Positions 25,630-33,993 of a DNA stretch of 33,993 nucleotides are shown here, piece after piece; position 1 is the stretch's first letter; every line of letters starts with the position of its first letter. The stretch comes from Candidatus Woesearchaeota archaeon. Its GTDB lineage: Archaea; Nanobdellota; Nanobdellia; Woesearchaeales; UBA10216. The DNA lies in the NCBI GenBank assembly GCA_016211185.1, contig JACQST010000059.1, forward strand, positions 1 to 33,993. Reading direction: 5' to 3'. The translations under genes were made by a program, and so were the position numbers. Under the pieces are notes generated by a model. It searched no databases. It was not told where the DNA came from and was given only the letters and a program-made list of their open reading frames with translations.

Positions 25630-28077
25630 CTACCTCGCCCTGAATCCCCGCATAAGCAAGGTATTGGCAACCACGCTGACAGAGCTGAACGCCATGGCAG
25701 CGCCAGCAATTATGGGGTTTAGCAGGAAGCCCGTGAACGGGTAAAGAAGGCCGGCAGCAATAGGTATGCCTGCTGTGTTGTAGAAGAAAGCCCAGAACAG
25801 GTTCTGTTTTATTTTTCGGACAGTGTAGCTGCTTATGTCCATGGCCGTAACAACCTTCTTCAGGTCTCCCTTGACAAGCACAATGTCCCCTGCCTCTATT
25901 GCTATGTCTGTGCCTGTGCCCATTGCTATCCCTATGTCTGCTGCTGCAAGCGCAGGGGCGTCGTTAATGCCGTCGCCAACCATCGCCACGCTCATTCCTT
26001 GGGCTTTGAGCTTGTTCACTTCCTTTTCCTTGTCTTCCGGCAACACCTCTGCAAGCACCTTTTGTATGCCTGCCTGCTTTGCGATGGCCTCAGCAGTCCT
26101 TATGTTGTCGCCAGTAATCATTATCACTTCCTTTCCCATCCTCTGCAGCTCAGCTATTGCCTCAATTGAGCCTTCCTTCAAGGTGTCTGCAACAGCCACC
26201 AAGCCAGCTACCTTGCTGCCATGTGCAAGAATCATAACCGTCTTCCCCTGTCCCTCGAGCAGGCCTATCTTTTCCTCAGCATCCTTCAGGGAAATCTTGC
26301 TGTCAGCCATCAGCTTCCGGTTTCCAAAAAGAATCTTCCTTGCCTTGTATGCAGCCTCTATTCCTTTGCCTGTTATTGACTTAAAGGCTGATGGCTCCGC
26401 AATCTCAAGATTTTCCTTCTTTGCCTCGCTGATTATTGCCTCTGCCAAAGGATGCTCTGAACGCTTCTCAGCTATTGCCGCAAGCTTTAGAACATCTTTT
26501 TGTTGCAAAGCAAAACCAACAACATCAGTCACTTCAGGCTTTCCCTTGGTTATTGTACCGGTCTTGTCAAGGACTATTGTGTCTGCTTCGCGCGCCTTCT
26601 GAAGGGCAGCTGCTGTCCTGAACAAAATTCCCTGCTGAGCGCCAAGCCCAGTCCCCACGATTATTGCTGTAGGCGTTGCCAGCCCCATGGCGCACGGGCA
26701 GGCTATTATGAGGACTGAAATAAAGATCATTAACGAGAACGCAAACCCTGCTCCGGAAAAAAGCCACGCGCCTGCAGCTATAAACGCAATTACAATCACA
26801 GCAGGAACAAAATAAGCTGAAACTGAATCAGCCAGCTTCTGGATTGGCGCCTTGCTGCTCTGAGCCTGCTCCACAAGCCGTATTATCTGGGCAAGCATCG
26901 TGTCCTTCCCAACTTTTGTTGCATTAAACCTGAAGCTGCCTGTCCTGTTTATCGTTCCCCCGATAACAACGCTTCCCTTAAACTTCTCAACAGGAATGCT
27001 CTCACCAGTAACCATTGACTCGTCAACAGCAGAGCTTCCACTAATCACACGGCCATCCACAGGTATCTTCTGGCCAGGCTTAACTATAACTGAATCGCCA
27101 ACAGCCACTTCATCAATAGGCACATCCACCTCCTTACCACTTCTCACTACCGTGGCAGTCTTTGCCTGAAGCCCAATCAGCTTCTTAATTGCCTCAGATG
27201 TTTTGCCCTTCGCAACCGCCTCAAGAAGCTTGCCCAAGAGGATGAACATCAGAAGGAGGCCTGCTATCTCATAATAAAGGTCATGCATCCCGAAGCCTGC
27301 GCCTTGCATCATCAGGATAGTTATTGCTATGCTGTAAACATATGCAGCCCCAGTACCTATTGCTACAAGGGTATCCATGTTGGCAGTCCTTCCGAAAACT
27401 GCAGCCCTGAAACCCTTGACATAAAACTCCCTGCTCACCCATATGATGGGCGTTGTAAGGGCCAGTTGCATTATTGCATATGCCTCGTCGCCAATCTCAG
27501 GAAGCGGAAGCCTGAGCAGGCCTGACATCGCGAGATACGCCAGCGGAATGCTGCACACAAGTGAAATGAGAAACTTAGTCTTTAGCTGACTTATCTCGCG
27601 CTCCCTCTCCAGCTTTTCCCTATCCGTAGCTTCCTCCGCATAGTCTTGAGGCGTGTATCCTGCATTGGTTATCGCAGCCTTTATTGCCTTAAGACTAGTG
27701 ACTGAAGGGTCATAACTCACAGAAACAATCTTTGAAGCGTAGCTTGCCTCAGAAACCTTGACACCCCTAACCTTCATGAGCGCTGAATGCACAATCATTG
27801 CACAGTGCTCTGATGCCATGTCATTCACTGTGAGCTTTACTGTTGTGCCTTCAGAGCCCTGCATTGAGGCGGTGTATCCTACTTTCCTCACGGCGGTGAC
27901 TATGGCCTGTTCAGAGGTGCTTTTCCCGTCAAACTCAACAAGCGCCTTGCCGCTTGCGAAGTTCACATTCGCGCTTTTAACGCCTTTCTCTTTCTTCAGG
28001 GCTTTCTCTATGGTAACTGCGCAGCTTGCGCAATCCATCCCTTTTATGCTCAATACTGCTTTTTCCATTTTCTCCAT
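25630..28077 (-). CDS. copA: Copper-translocating P-type ATPase
   Basis: [22 protein letters not shown] motif [57 protein letters not shown]. Start taken at [10 protein letters not shown]. Confidence 0.95.
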   Translation of the reverse strand: MEKMEKAVLSIKGMDCASCAVTIEKALKKEKGVKSANVNFASGKALVEFDGKSTSEQAIVTAVRKVGYTASMQGSEGTTVKLTVNDMASEHCAMIVHSALMKVRGVKVSEASYASKIVSVSYDPSVTSLKAIKAAITNAGYTPQDYAEEATDREKLEREREISQLKTKFLISLVCSIPLAYLAMSGLLRLPLPEIGDEAYAIMQLALTTPIIWVSREFYVKGFRAAVFGRTANMDTLVAIGTGAAYVYSIAITILMMQGAGFGMHDLYYEIAGLLLMFILLGKLLEAVAKGKTSEAIKKLIGLQAKTATVVRSGKEVDVPIDEVAVGDSVIVKPGQKIPVDGRVISGSSAVDESMVTGESIPVEKFKGSVVIGGTINRTGSFRFNATKVGKDTMLAQIIRLVEQAQSSKAPIQKLADSVSAYFVPAVIVIAFIAAGAWLFSGAGFAFSLMIFISVLIIACPCAMGLATPTAIIVGTGLGAQQGILFRTAAALQKAREADTIVLDKTGTITKGKPEVTDVVGFALQQKDVLKLAAIAEKRSEHPLAEAIISEAKKENLEIAEPSAFKSITGKGIEAAYKARKILFGNRKLMADSKISLKDAEEKIGLLEGQGKTVMILAHGSKVAGLVAVADTLKEGSIEAIAELQRMGKEVIMITGDNIRTAEAIAKQAGIQKVLAEVLPEDKEKEVNKLKAQGMSVAMVGDGINDAPALAAADIGIAMGTGTDIAIEAGDIVLVKGDLKKVVTAMDISSYTVRKIKQNLFWAFFYNTAGIPIAAGLLYPFTGFLLNPIIAGAAMAFSSVSVVANTLLMRGFRAR

Positions 28078-28087
28078 ACATGCTTCA

Positions 28088-28369
28088 TCATAGCCTGTTG
28101 TAAACAGCTGCGAATAGGCTGCCCATGCCATAACCCAACGAAGCCACCACAACGATTCCGGTGGCAAATGACTGGAGGCTTATATTTACAGCCCATATTT
28201 CCGATACATCAATCCCGTGCATAAGCGAGTTCGAAATGAACACCATTGCCCATGTGGGAAGGACTACAACCGCAATCAGGCAAACAAGCGACAAAGCCAT
28301 AAGGCTTATGGCGAGGCTCAGCCCTGCCCTGTGCGGCTCTAACCGGTTTACATTGACATGCCCCTTCAT
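28088..28369 (-). CDS. Small two-TM protein (DUF5676-like) upstream of copA
   Basis: [24 protein letters not shown] and [28 protein letters not shown]. Immediately upstream of copA on the same strand. Confidence 0.7.
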   Translation of the reverse strand: MKGHVNVNRLEPHRAGLSLAISLMALSLVCLIAVVVLPTWAMVFISNSLMHGIDVSEIWAVNISLQSFATGIVVVASLGYGMGSLFAAVYNRL

Positions 28370-28382
28370 TTAAAACCACCTC

Positions 28383-28404
28383 ATATATCTAAATCGTGAT
28401 ATAT
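28383..28404. promoter_or_regulatory. Candidate operator in the divergent copA/PadR-TRASH intergenic region
   Basis: Inverted repeat ATATATC (28383-28389) / GATATAT (28398-28404). TATA-like TTTAAATA lies nearby at 28413-28420 for the + strand regulator. Confidence 0.5.
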
Positions 28405-28441
28405 CCGAAATATTTAAATATTTTGATTAGATGCTGGACTC

Positions 28442-28849
28442 ATGGCGGTAAGGATAAACAGCATGGTAAAGCTATACACGCTGCTGCTCCTCGCTGAAGA
28501 CTCAAGGCACGGCTACGAGCTGATGAAGCTGCTCTCAGAGCGGCTGGACAGAAGGATAAGTGCAAGCCAGGTCTACCCTTTCCTGTCCCTGCTCTCAAGG
28601 CACGGCATAGTCTCGGCAGGCCCCGCAGGCAACCGCGAGAAGAAATCATACACTCTCACCAAGCAAGGAAGCGTCCTTGTGCGGAACCTCCTCGGCAGAT
28701 TCGGGGAATTAGCCTACCGGGCTATAGTGCCAAACCTAACCACATGCGCACATTGCGGATGCAAGGTATACGGAGCACACACCCAGAAAATAAAGGGCAA
28801 AGAGCTTGCCTTCTGCTGCAAATACTGCGCACAGTCATACACAAGGTAA
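28442..28849 (+). CDS. PadR-like winged-helix regulator with C-terminal TRASH metal-binding domain
   Basis: LLLLAEDSRHGYELMKLLSERLDRRISASQVYPFLSLLSRHGIV (PadR), then CAHCGCKVYGAHTQKIKGKELAFCCKYCAQSY (TRASH CxxC...CCxxC). Confidence 0.85.
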   Translation: MAVRINSMVKLYTLLLLAEDSRHGYELMKLLSERLDRRISASQVYPFLSLLSRHGIVSAGPAGNREKKSYTLTKQGSVLVRNLLGRFGELAYRAIVPNLTTCAHCGCKVYGAHTQKIKGKELAFCCKYCAQSYTR

Positions 28850-28904
28850 ATGGGCACAACACAGATGGATGCAAAAAGCCTTATAGAAAAAAGCCACAGT
28901 TAAC

Positions 28905-28912
28905 TTTATAAA
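28905..28912 (+). promoter_or_regulatory. TATA box of the L1-L10-L12 operon
   Basis: TTTATAAA about 60 nt upstream of the L1 ATG (28973). Confidence 0.5.
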
Positions 28913-28972
28913 TCACCTTCTTATCCCGTTTCATTATCCCGCAGCTTGACTGCCTCGGCAGGAGGGAAACAA

Positions 28973-29620
28973 ATGGACAAGAAGTCATTTCTGGAAGCAC
29001 TGCAGAAGGTCAAAGGATACAAGAGGAACTTCTCACAGAGCTACGAGCTTGTCATAAACCTGAAGGACATAGACTTGAAGAAAACAGACAACCAGATAGA
29101 CCTGTTTATCCAGCTTCCGAACGGCCGCGGGAAGAAAATCTCTGTCTGCGCGTTTGTCGACCCGCAGCTGCTTGACGAGGCAAAAGCTGCCTGCGACGAA
29201 GTAATACTGCAGGACAACTTCTCGGAATACGGCAAGAACAAGAAGGCTGCAAAGAAGCTTGCAAGAAAGCACGACTTCTTCATAGCACAATCAAACATCA
29301 TGCCACAAGTAGCAACATTCTTCGGAAGAGCACTTGGCCCGAAAGGAAAGATGCCGAACCCGAAGGCAGGCTGCATAGTCCCCCAAAAGACAAACCTTAG
29401 GCAGCTCAGGGAAAACCTTCAGAGAACAGTTAGGGTAAGCGCAAAGACAGCCCCAATACTGCAATGCATAGTCGGGATTGAAGGCATGGATGTCGAAAAG
29501 GTTGCGGAAAACGCGGTTCATGTTTACGAGCAGGTCATACACAAGCTTCCAAACGAGGAGCAAAACGTAAAATCATTACTGGTGAAACTGACAATGAGCC
29601 CACCGGTAGCTGTGAAGTGA
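28973..29620 (+). CDS. rpl1: 50S ribosomal protein L1
   Basis: FIQLPNGRGKKISVCAFVD, FIAQSNIMPQVATFFGRALGPKGKMPNPKAGCIVP. Confidence 0.95.
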   Translation: MDKKSFLEALQKVKGYKRNFSQSYELVINLKDIDLKKTDNQIDLFIQLPNGRGKKISVCAFVDPQLLDEAKAACDEVILQDNFSEYGKNKKAAKKLARKHDFFIAQSNIMPQVATFFGRALGPKGKMPNPKAGCIVPQKTNLRQLRENLQRTVRVSAKTAPILQCIVGIEGMDVEKVAENAVHVYEQVIHKLPNEEQNVKSLLVKLTMSPPVAVK

Positions 29621-30480
29621 CTTCAATGTACAAGCCCAAGGTTGCAAAGAAGAAGCTAGCGACTGTACAGCAAATACTCACGCTTGCAAAGACCCACCCA
29701 ATAGTGGGCATCATAAACGTCCAGAACATCCCGGCACCTCAACTGCAAAGGATGAGGCTGCAACTAAGGGATAACGTAACGATACTGATGGCAAAGAAGA
29801 GCCTCACATATCTGGCACTTGACTCTCTTGAGCATGAAAAGAAAGGAGTATCAGGCCTCAAGGCAAAGCTGTCGGGCATGCCTGCACTCGTGTTCACCGC
29901 ACAAAACCCTTTCAGGCTTGCATCAGTCCTGAGGAAAAGCAGGTCATCAGCGCCAGCAAAGGCAGGACAGGCAGCGCCAAAGGACATATGGGTTCCGGCA
30001 GGGCAGACACAGTTCACACCCGGCCCAATAATAAGCGAGCTGGCATCAGTCGGAATCAAGACAGGAGTTGAAGGAGGAAAGCTCGCTATAAAGCAAGACG
30101 TGCTGGTGGTGAAGGAAGGCGAGAAGATAAACCAGAAGCTCGCGGGAGTCCTCATGAAGCTCGGCATACAGCCAATCGAGATAGGGCTGGACATGCTCGC
30201 AATCTATGAGGCAGGAGTCATTTATGGAAAAGACGTCCTTGACGTACCAGAAACAAAGCACATTGACGACTTGAAGCGCGCCGCAGCAGAAGCAGAAAGC
30301 CTCGCAATACACATAGCCTACCCGACACGGGACAACATAAAGAAACTGCTGGCAAAAGCCCACATAAGCGCAAAGGGCCTCGCAATATCAAAGCAGCTAA
30401 TCTCAGACGCTCTGCTCCAGAAGCTCGTGACAGATGCAGAAAGAGAAGCGCTCGCAATAAGAAAGCTGATACAAAAATAG
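29617..30480 (+). CDS. rplP0: 50S ribosomal protein L10 (P0)
   Basis: TVQQILTLAKTHPIVGIINVQNIPAPQLQRMRLQLRDNVTILMAKKSL and FTPGPIISELASVGIKTGVEGGKLAIKQD. Start is GTG at 29617 or ATG at 29626. Confidence 0.95.
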   Translation: MTSMYKPKVAKKKLATVQQILTLAKTHPIVGIINVQNIPAPQLQRMRLQLRDNVTILMAKKSLTYLALDSLEHEKKGVSGLKAKLSGMPALVFTAQNPFRLASVLRKSRSSAPAKAGQAAPKDIWVPAGQTQFTPGPIISELASVGIKTGVEGGKLAIKQDVLVVKEGEKINQKLAGVLMKLGIQPIEIGLDMLAIYEAGVIYGKDVLDVPETKHIDDLKRAAAEAESLAIHIAYPTRDNIKKLLAKAHISAKGLAISKQLISDALLQKLVTDAEREALAIRKLIQK

Positions 30481-30524
30481 GCAAAAAATAAAAACCTGAA
30501 CAATACTCAATGGAGGGATGCATG

Positions 30525-30827
30525 ATGGAATATGTGTATGCTGCAATGCTCCTGCACAAGGCAGGGCACAAGGTTGAGGACGCCACATTAAGCAAGGTCT
30601 TGCAGGCCGCAGGCATAAGCCCTGAGCCAGCAAGAGTAAAGGCCCTCGTGTCCGCACTTGAAGGCGTTGACATAGACGCTGCAGTCAAGGAAGCATCAAT
30701 TGCACAGGTTGCTCCAGCTTCAGCAGCTCCGCAGGCACCAGTTGCCAAGAAGGAGGAAAAGAAGGCTGAAGAGGAAAAGAAGAGCACTGAGCAGGCTGCC
30801 GCAGGACTCGGAGCACTATTCGGATAA
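30525..30827 (+). CDS. rpl12: 50S ribosomal protein L12 (P1)
   Basis: MEYVYAAMLLHKAGHKVEDATLSKVLQAAGISPEPARVKALVSALEGVDIDAAVKEA and acidic tail. Confidence 0.95.
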   Translation: MEYVYAAMLLHKAGHKVEDATLSKVLQAAGISPEPARVKALVSALEGVDIDAAVKEASIAQVAPASAAPQAPVAKKEEKKAEEEKKSTEQAAAGLGALFG

Positions 30828-30838
30828 GCAATGTCATA

Positions 30839-31732
30839 ATGCCAGAATTACCTGAGCTACTGTCAAGAATAAAGGCAGGCCAGACAAGAGCCTCACAACT
30901 AAAGGCAGAACTCAAGGCAATAATCCGGGAAAAAAAGGAGTGGCTGCATAAAGCACGGGAATTCAAGGCACAAGTTGATGCATGTATAGCGGCCATCAGG
31001 TCCCATAAGGAAAAGCGAGACCAGCTAACTGCTTCTGTCAAAACAAAGAAGGAACAGCTCGCAGCAACAAGAACATCCTCAACAGAGCTAAAGACAAAAG
31101 TCTCAAGCCTGGCCGCAGAAAGGGACTCGCTCACAGGACTCAAGAAAACACTCAGGCCAGACGCGCTGAAGAGCGAGATACAAAAAATTGAATTCAAGAT
31201 AGAGACAGAGGCAGTCAGCTTCCAGGAAGAACAGCGCCTGATGAAGGTAATAAAGGAAAAAAAGAAAGCACTAGCTGAAATAACAGGGCTGCAGCCAATA
31301 ATAACAGAGTTCGAGACCGCACGAGGAGAACTATCCACAACAAGGGACAGGATAAGGGAACTCAGGCTTGAAGTTGTTTCCGAGGCAATGCGCAGCCAGT
31401 CATTCCACGAGCAGATGCTCGCAAAAGTAAAAGAGCTTGAAGTCCTCAAATCACTGAGGGAAGAAGCGCACACACAACTAAACATGCTCCGCGAAAGGTT
31501 CGAAGCCAAGACACAGGAACTCGAACAGGAACTTGCCGCATTATCTGAACTAAGGACGCAAGCCGACGCAGCAAGAGCAGAACGGGAAAAACAGAGAACA
31601 GAAAAAGAAGCAAAGCTCGCAGAGGAAAGGGCACGCATGGCAGCTGAAAAGGAAAAAGAACTAAAACAGAAAATCCTCCAGGGAAAAAAGCTCACAACAC
31701 AAGACCTTTTGATGCTGCAGATGGAAGGGTAA
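30839..31732 (+). CDS. Coiled-coil protein (COG1340-like)
   Basis: Almost continuous charged heptad-like sequence over 297 aa. Starts 11 nt after L12. Confidence 0.7.
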   Translation: MPELPELLSRIKAGQTRASQLKAELKAIIREKKEWLHKAREFKAQVDACIAAIRSHKEKRDQLTASVKTKKEQLAATRTSSTELKTKVSSLAAERDSLTGLKKTLRPDALKSEIQKIEFKIETEAVSFQEEQRLMKVIKEKKKALAEITGLQPIITEFETARGELSTTRDRIRELRLEVVSEAMRSQSFHEQMLAKVKELEVLKSLREEAHTQLNMLRERFEAKTQELEQELAALSELRTQADAARAEREKQRTEKEAKLAEERARMAAEKEKELKQKILQGKKLTTQDLLMLQMEG

Positions 31733-31811
31733 AAAACGAAAAACAGCAACCTTTTTATATAAGTAGTCTTTTTTTAGTAGTAAACTTATTAAAGCAACGG
31801 AGTGTTGATAA

Positions 31812-32603
31812 ATGGCAAAACTACCCAATCAAAGAGTCTTTCTAAGAGTCTTTCTGGATGAACTCGTAACAGGAGGCAACGCAGAGCTTGTCTCAGTCTC
31901 AGACCTCACAGAGCCTAACGCGACAGACCCTGAAGGAGTGCCGTGGAGAAAGCATGTAATGAAGGAATATGAAGTGCAAAAACATGCTATTAGAAGCGGC
32001 ACCCTTGCTCCAGGCAAAGAACTTCTTCCACAATATGCCATAGAGGTACTAAAAGACCCGACCGAAGAAAACTACACAGTAATGACATTAATATTTCCAT
32101 CGAATCATTCACACAGGTTCCAGGCTGTAGGAATGATAAGGCCTGATGTAGTAAGGCTCGGGGATGGAACACCTTACATTAAGCTGTGGTATGGGCCGAT
32201 TGTCAGAGAATCATTCAGAGGCACAAGCGTGCTAAGGTCAGGAAGAAATCTTACAGACATATTGATGACCGAAGCAATTGGAAGAATGAAACCTACGGCA
32301 GGCGAAGACCCAATGATATTTGTAGACAGCGACAACTCGCTCCATCCAGATCAATATTTAAGATACGGATTCACGCCCATGATAAGCGGGCTGCATGTCC
32401 CTGATTTAAGGGCAGAAGGGGCTGCAAAAGACGAGCCGTTCAGCACAGTAAGCCTTTATGTCAGGATGCCAAAAGGAAGAAAGCTTCCTCCGTCAAGAGC
32501 ATGGGAGATGGTCAAGGATTACCTCGTGAAAGGGTACGAAGCGCCTGAGAAAGGAACAATAACCCACCTTGCAGCAGATAGGCTCGCAAGGCAACTACTT
32601 TAA
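31812..32603 (+). CDS. Hypothetical protein, possibly GNAT-like
   Basis: 263-aa ORF. The segment MIRPDVVRLGDGTPYIKLWYGPIVRESFRGTSVLRSGRNLTDILMTEAIGRMK...DQYLRYGFTPM is weakly reminiscent of acyltransferase folds. Confidence 0.6.
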   Translation: MAKLPNQRVFLRVFLDELVTGGNAELVSVSDLTEPNATDPEGVPWRKHVMKEYEVQKHAIRSGTLAPGKELLPQYAIEVLKDPTEENYTVMTLIFPSNHSHRFQAVGMIRPDVVRLGDGTPYIKLWYGPIVRESFRGTSVLRSGRNLTDILMTEAIGRMKPTAGEDPMIFVDSDNSLHPDQYLRYGFTPMISGLHVPDLRAEGAAKDEPFSTVSLYVRMPKGRKLPPSRAWEMVKDYLVKGYEAPEKGTITHLAADRLARQLL

Positions 32604-32626
32604 GCAACCTGCTTCTTTTCTTATTT

Positions 32627-32848
32627 TCAAAAGTGCTCAAACACATAAGTCCATAGAAAGTTCTCCACAATAACAAACACGCCAAGGTAAAGAAGAAAGC
32701 CGGGCATCAGCGTGAAAGGAAGAAAAGCCGAGATGTCAACCACGCGCAATATCCCGAAGATTTGCTGAAGAAGGAACACGCATATCATGAACGTCAATGC
32801 ATTGGAGCCAATCGCAGCAGCCTTCCAGAAGGCAGACTCATGCTCTGC
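32627..32848 (-). pseudogene. Small membrane protein ORF with a missing or frameshifted start
   Basis: Manual translation: AEHESAFWKAAAIGSNALTFMICVFLLQQIFGILRVVDISAFLPFTLMPGFLLYLGVFVIVENFLWTYVFEHF*. No in-frame N-terminal ATG. An ATG at 32839-32841 lies in another frame. Confidence 0.5.
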
Positions 32849-32883
32849 TCAGTATGAATATTTAAAGATTTTTGGTTGAACCC

Positions 32884-33264
32884 CTACTTATTCAGGCTAC
32901 GCTCAATCCCATAATAAAACTGTATCTCGTAGTGATAGGAGCCTCCACGTGCTACTGAGCGCCTCACCATCTCATCAGAAGAAACATAATCCCTGCCGTA
33001 GCTTCCGTTAACACGCTCCACAGGAACGCCATACAACGGAAACCTGTATCCATTCCTATGCCGGACAACAATGTCAGGAACACCATCAGAGTTCAAATCA
33101 GGCTTCGAACCAGATTCAAGACCATAAACATTGGAAGGACTCCTCTCAAAATCACGCCTGAAATCCCTCACAACAGTAGCAATACCGCAAGTGCTTCCGA
33201 ACAGCGCAAGGCCTATTATGACACCCAGCGTAACGTCCTCAAGAGACCTTTTGCCATTTGGCAT
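32884..33264 (-). CDS. Single-TM protein with a DxNxDG calcium-loop-like motif
   Basis: VTLGVIIGLALFGSTCGIATVV TM, then SKPDLNSDGVPDIVVRHRNGYRFPLYG. Confidence 0.6.
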   Translation of the reverse strand: MPNGKRSLEDVTLGVIIGLALFGSTCGIATVVRDFRRDFERSPSNVYGLESGSKPDLNSDGVPDIVVRHRNGYRFPLYGVPVERVNGSYGRDYVSSDEMVRRSVARGGSYHYEIQFYYGIERSLNK

Positions 33265-33452
33265 AATGCAGGGCACCACGCACTTTTTTATAAAGGTTGC
33301 CTCAAAAAACCCCTTAAAAAACCTGAAAAGAATAGCTTTATAAATGAAGCCCTAATCTCTCCTGTGAGCTGATGACGGCAGACGCCTGAAGTAATGTGCT
33401 TCTGCCCGTTTGATGTTGCTGATAGGTTATTGTTATTCAGGAGGACTTGAAA

Positions 33453-33788
33453 ATGGTTTCGAAGGAAGTTTCTGAACAGGCGCTCCAGGCAGTCGAAGTG
33501 GCAAAGGCTACAGGAAAGCTGAGGAAAGGCACAAACGAGGTAACCAAGGCCATAGAAAGAGGGCAGGCAAAGCTCGTTGTGGTCGCAACAGACGTAAGCC
33601 CAAAGGAAATAGTAATGCACCTTCCCCTGCTTGCAAAGGAGAAGGGCGTCCCTTGCGCAGAGGTATCAAGCAAGGAGGAACTCGGAGCTGCCGCAGGACT
33701 CGGGCTGCCGACAAGCAGCGTGGCCATAGTGCAGGAAGGCAACGCAAAGGACCTTATAAAGGAGATAGTCAGGGAACTCGGAGCTTGA
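33453..33788 (+). CDS. rpl7ae: 50S ribosomal protein L7Ae
   Basis: [62 protein letters not shown]. Confidence 0.95.
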   Translation: MVSKEVSEQALQAVEVAKATGKLRKGTNEVTKAIERGQAKLVVVATDVSPKEIVMHLPLLAKEKGVPCAEVSSKEELGAAAGLGLPTSSVAIVQEGNAKDLIKEIVRELGA

Positions 33789-33792
33789 AAAA

Positions 33793-33993
33793 ATGGCTGC
33801 AAAGAAGATGGTGAAAAAAGAGAAAGCTCCCGAGGATGCTGTCCTGAAAAAGCCGCAGGAGAAGCCGCAGCCTGCACAGGAAGAAAAAAAGGGAGGCCAG
33901 GTCTTTTTCTCACCAGCAGTGCCCGGAAGGGTTGTAGAGCTCGTGGGCAGGGCAGGCGTAAGGGGAGACGCGATACAGGTAAGGGTGAAGGTC
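33793..33993 (+). CDS. rps28e: 30S ribosomal protein S28e, 3' end beyond the window, with N-terminal extension
   Basis: Manual translation: MAAKKMVKKEKAPEDAVLKKPQEKPQPAQEEKKGGQVFFSPAVPGRVVELVGRAGVRGDAIQVRVKV. The core PGRVVELVGRAGVRGDAIQVRVKV matches S28e. Confidence 0.88.
   Translation, partial: MAAKKMVKKEKAPEDAVLKKPQEKPQPAQEEKKGGQVFFSPAVPGRVVELVGRAGVRGDAIQVRVKV

Noticed and set aside
25835-26602. 255-aa + strand ORF
   Set aside because: It lies wholly antisense to CopA, whose motifs are unambiguous. The Ser/Pro/Ala-rich translation is a codon-bias shadow.
30685-31749. 354-aa - strand ORF opposite the coiled-coil gene
   Set aside because: Ser/Cys/Phe-rich translation antisense to a plausible coiled-coil protein behind L12. 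Long antisense ORFs are expected in this composition.
33187-33264. Possible lipobox (LALFGSTCG) in the 32884-33264 protein as an LspA substrate
   Set aside because: The residues before Cys (G-S-T-C) do not fit the usual L-[AST]-[GAS]-C consensus, and the segment looks like a plain TM anchor.
33369-33422. C/D box sRNA-like series (CTGATGA, CTGA, TGATGT, CTGA) before L7Ae
   Set aside because: The boxes are present, but the intervals do not fit (10 nt C to D', only 2 nt C' to D). A structured mRNA leader is the better explanation.
1-33993. tRNA/rRNA genes, CRISPR arrays and intact insertion sequences
   Set aside because: None found by eye: no regularly spaced repeats, no transposase-like ORF, and no convincing T-arm/anticodon-arm arrangement in the intergenic regions.

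Overview
This 33,993-bp window is from an archaeal genome. It contains archaeal/eukaryote-type ribosomal proteins S7, S8e, L37e, L1, L10, L12, L7Ae and S28e, plus aIF1A, an LSm protein, Dph2, NucS and TATA-box promoters. Gene content and short intergenic gaps suggest a DPANN-type lineage, but this is an inference. The recognisable genes cover information processing, DNA repair (DinB, NucS, an EndoIII/MagIII-like glycosylase), dTMP synthesis (dCMP deaminase, ThyA), copper homeostasis (CopA, a small membrane protein, a PadR-TRASH regulator) and the cell envelope (LolD/MacB-like ABC module, very large repeat-domain surface protein, LspA). The items most worth a second look are: (1) an APC permease fused in one ORF to a SAM methyltransferase; (2) an Mtq2/HemK-like methyltransferase fused to a COG2112-like kinase; (3) a thymidylate synthase embedded between what look like two halves of an MtrA/DUF4346-like domain; (4) LspA, a bacterial-type lipoprotein signal peptidase, in an operon with a 1-kDa-residue-scale surface protein; (5) a Dph2 homologue that appears to lack the first cysteine-bearing domain; (6) an orientation-independent switch of strand composition at about 8 kb, consistent with a replication terminus, which coincides with a decayed MazEF locus and a 12-bp inverted repeat; (7) a PadR-TRASH regulator with a candidate operator; and (8) several unexplained structured or decayed intergenic stretches. 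No tRNA, rRNA, CRISPR array or intact transposon was found by eye. No database or folding computation was run.
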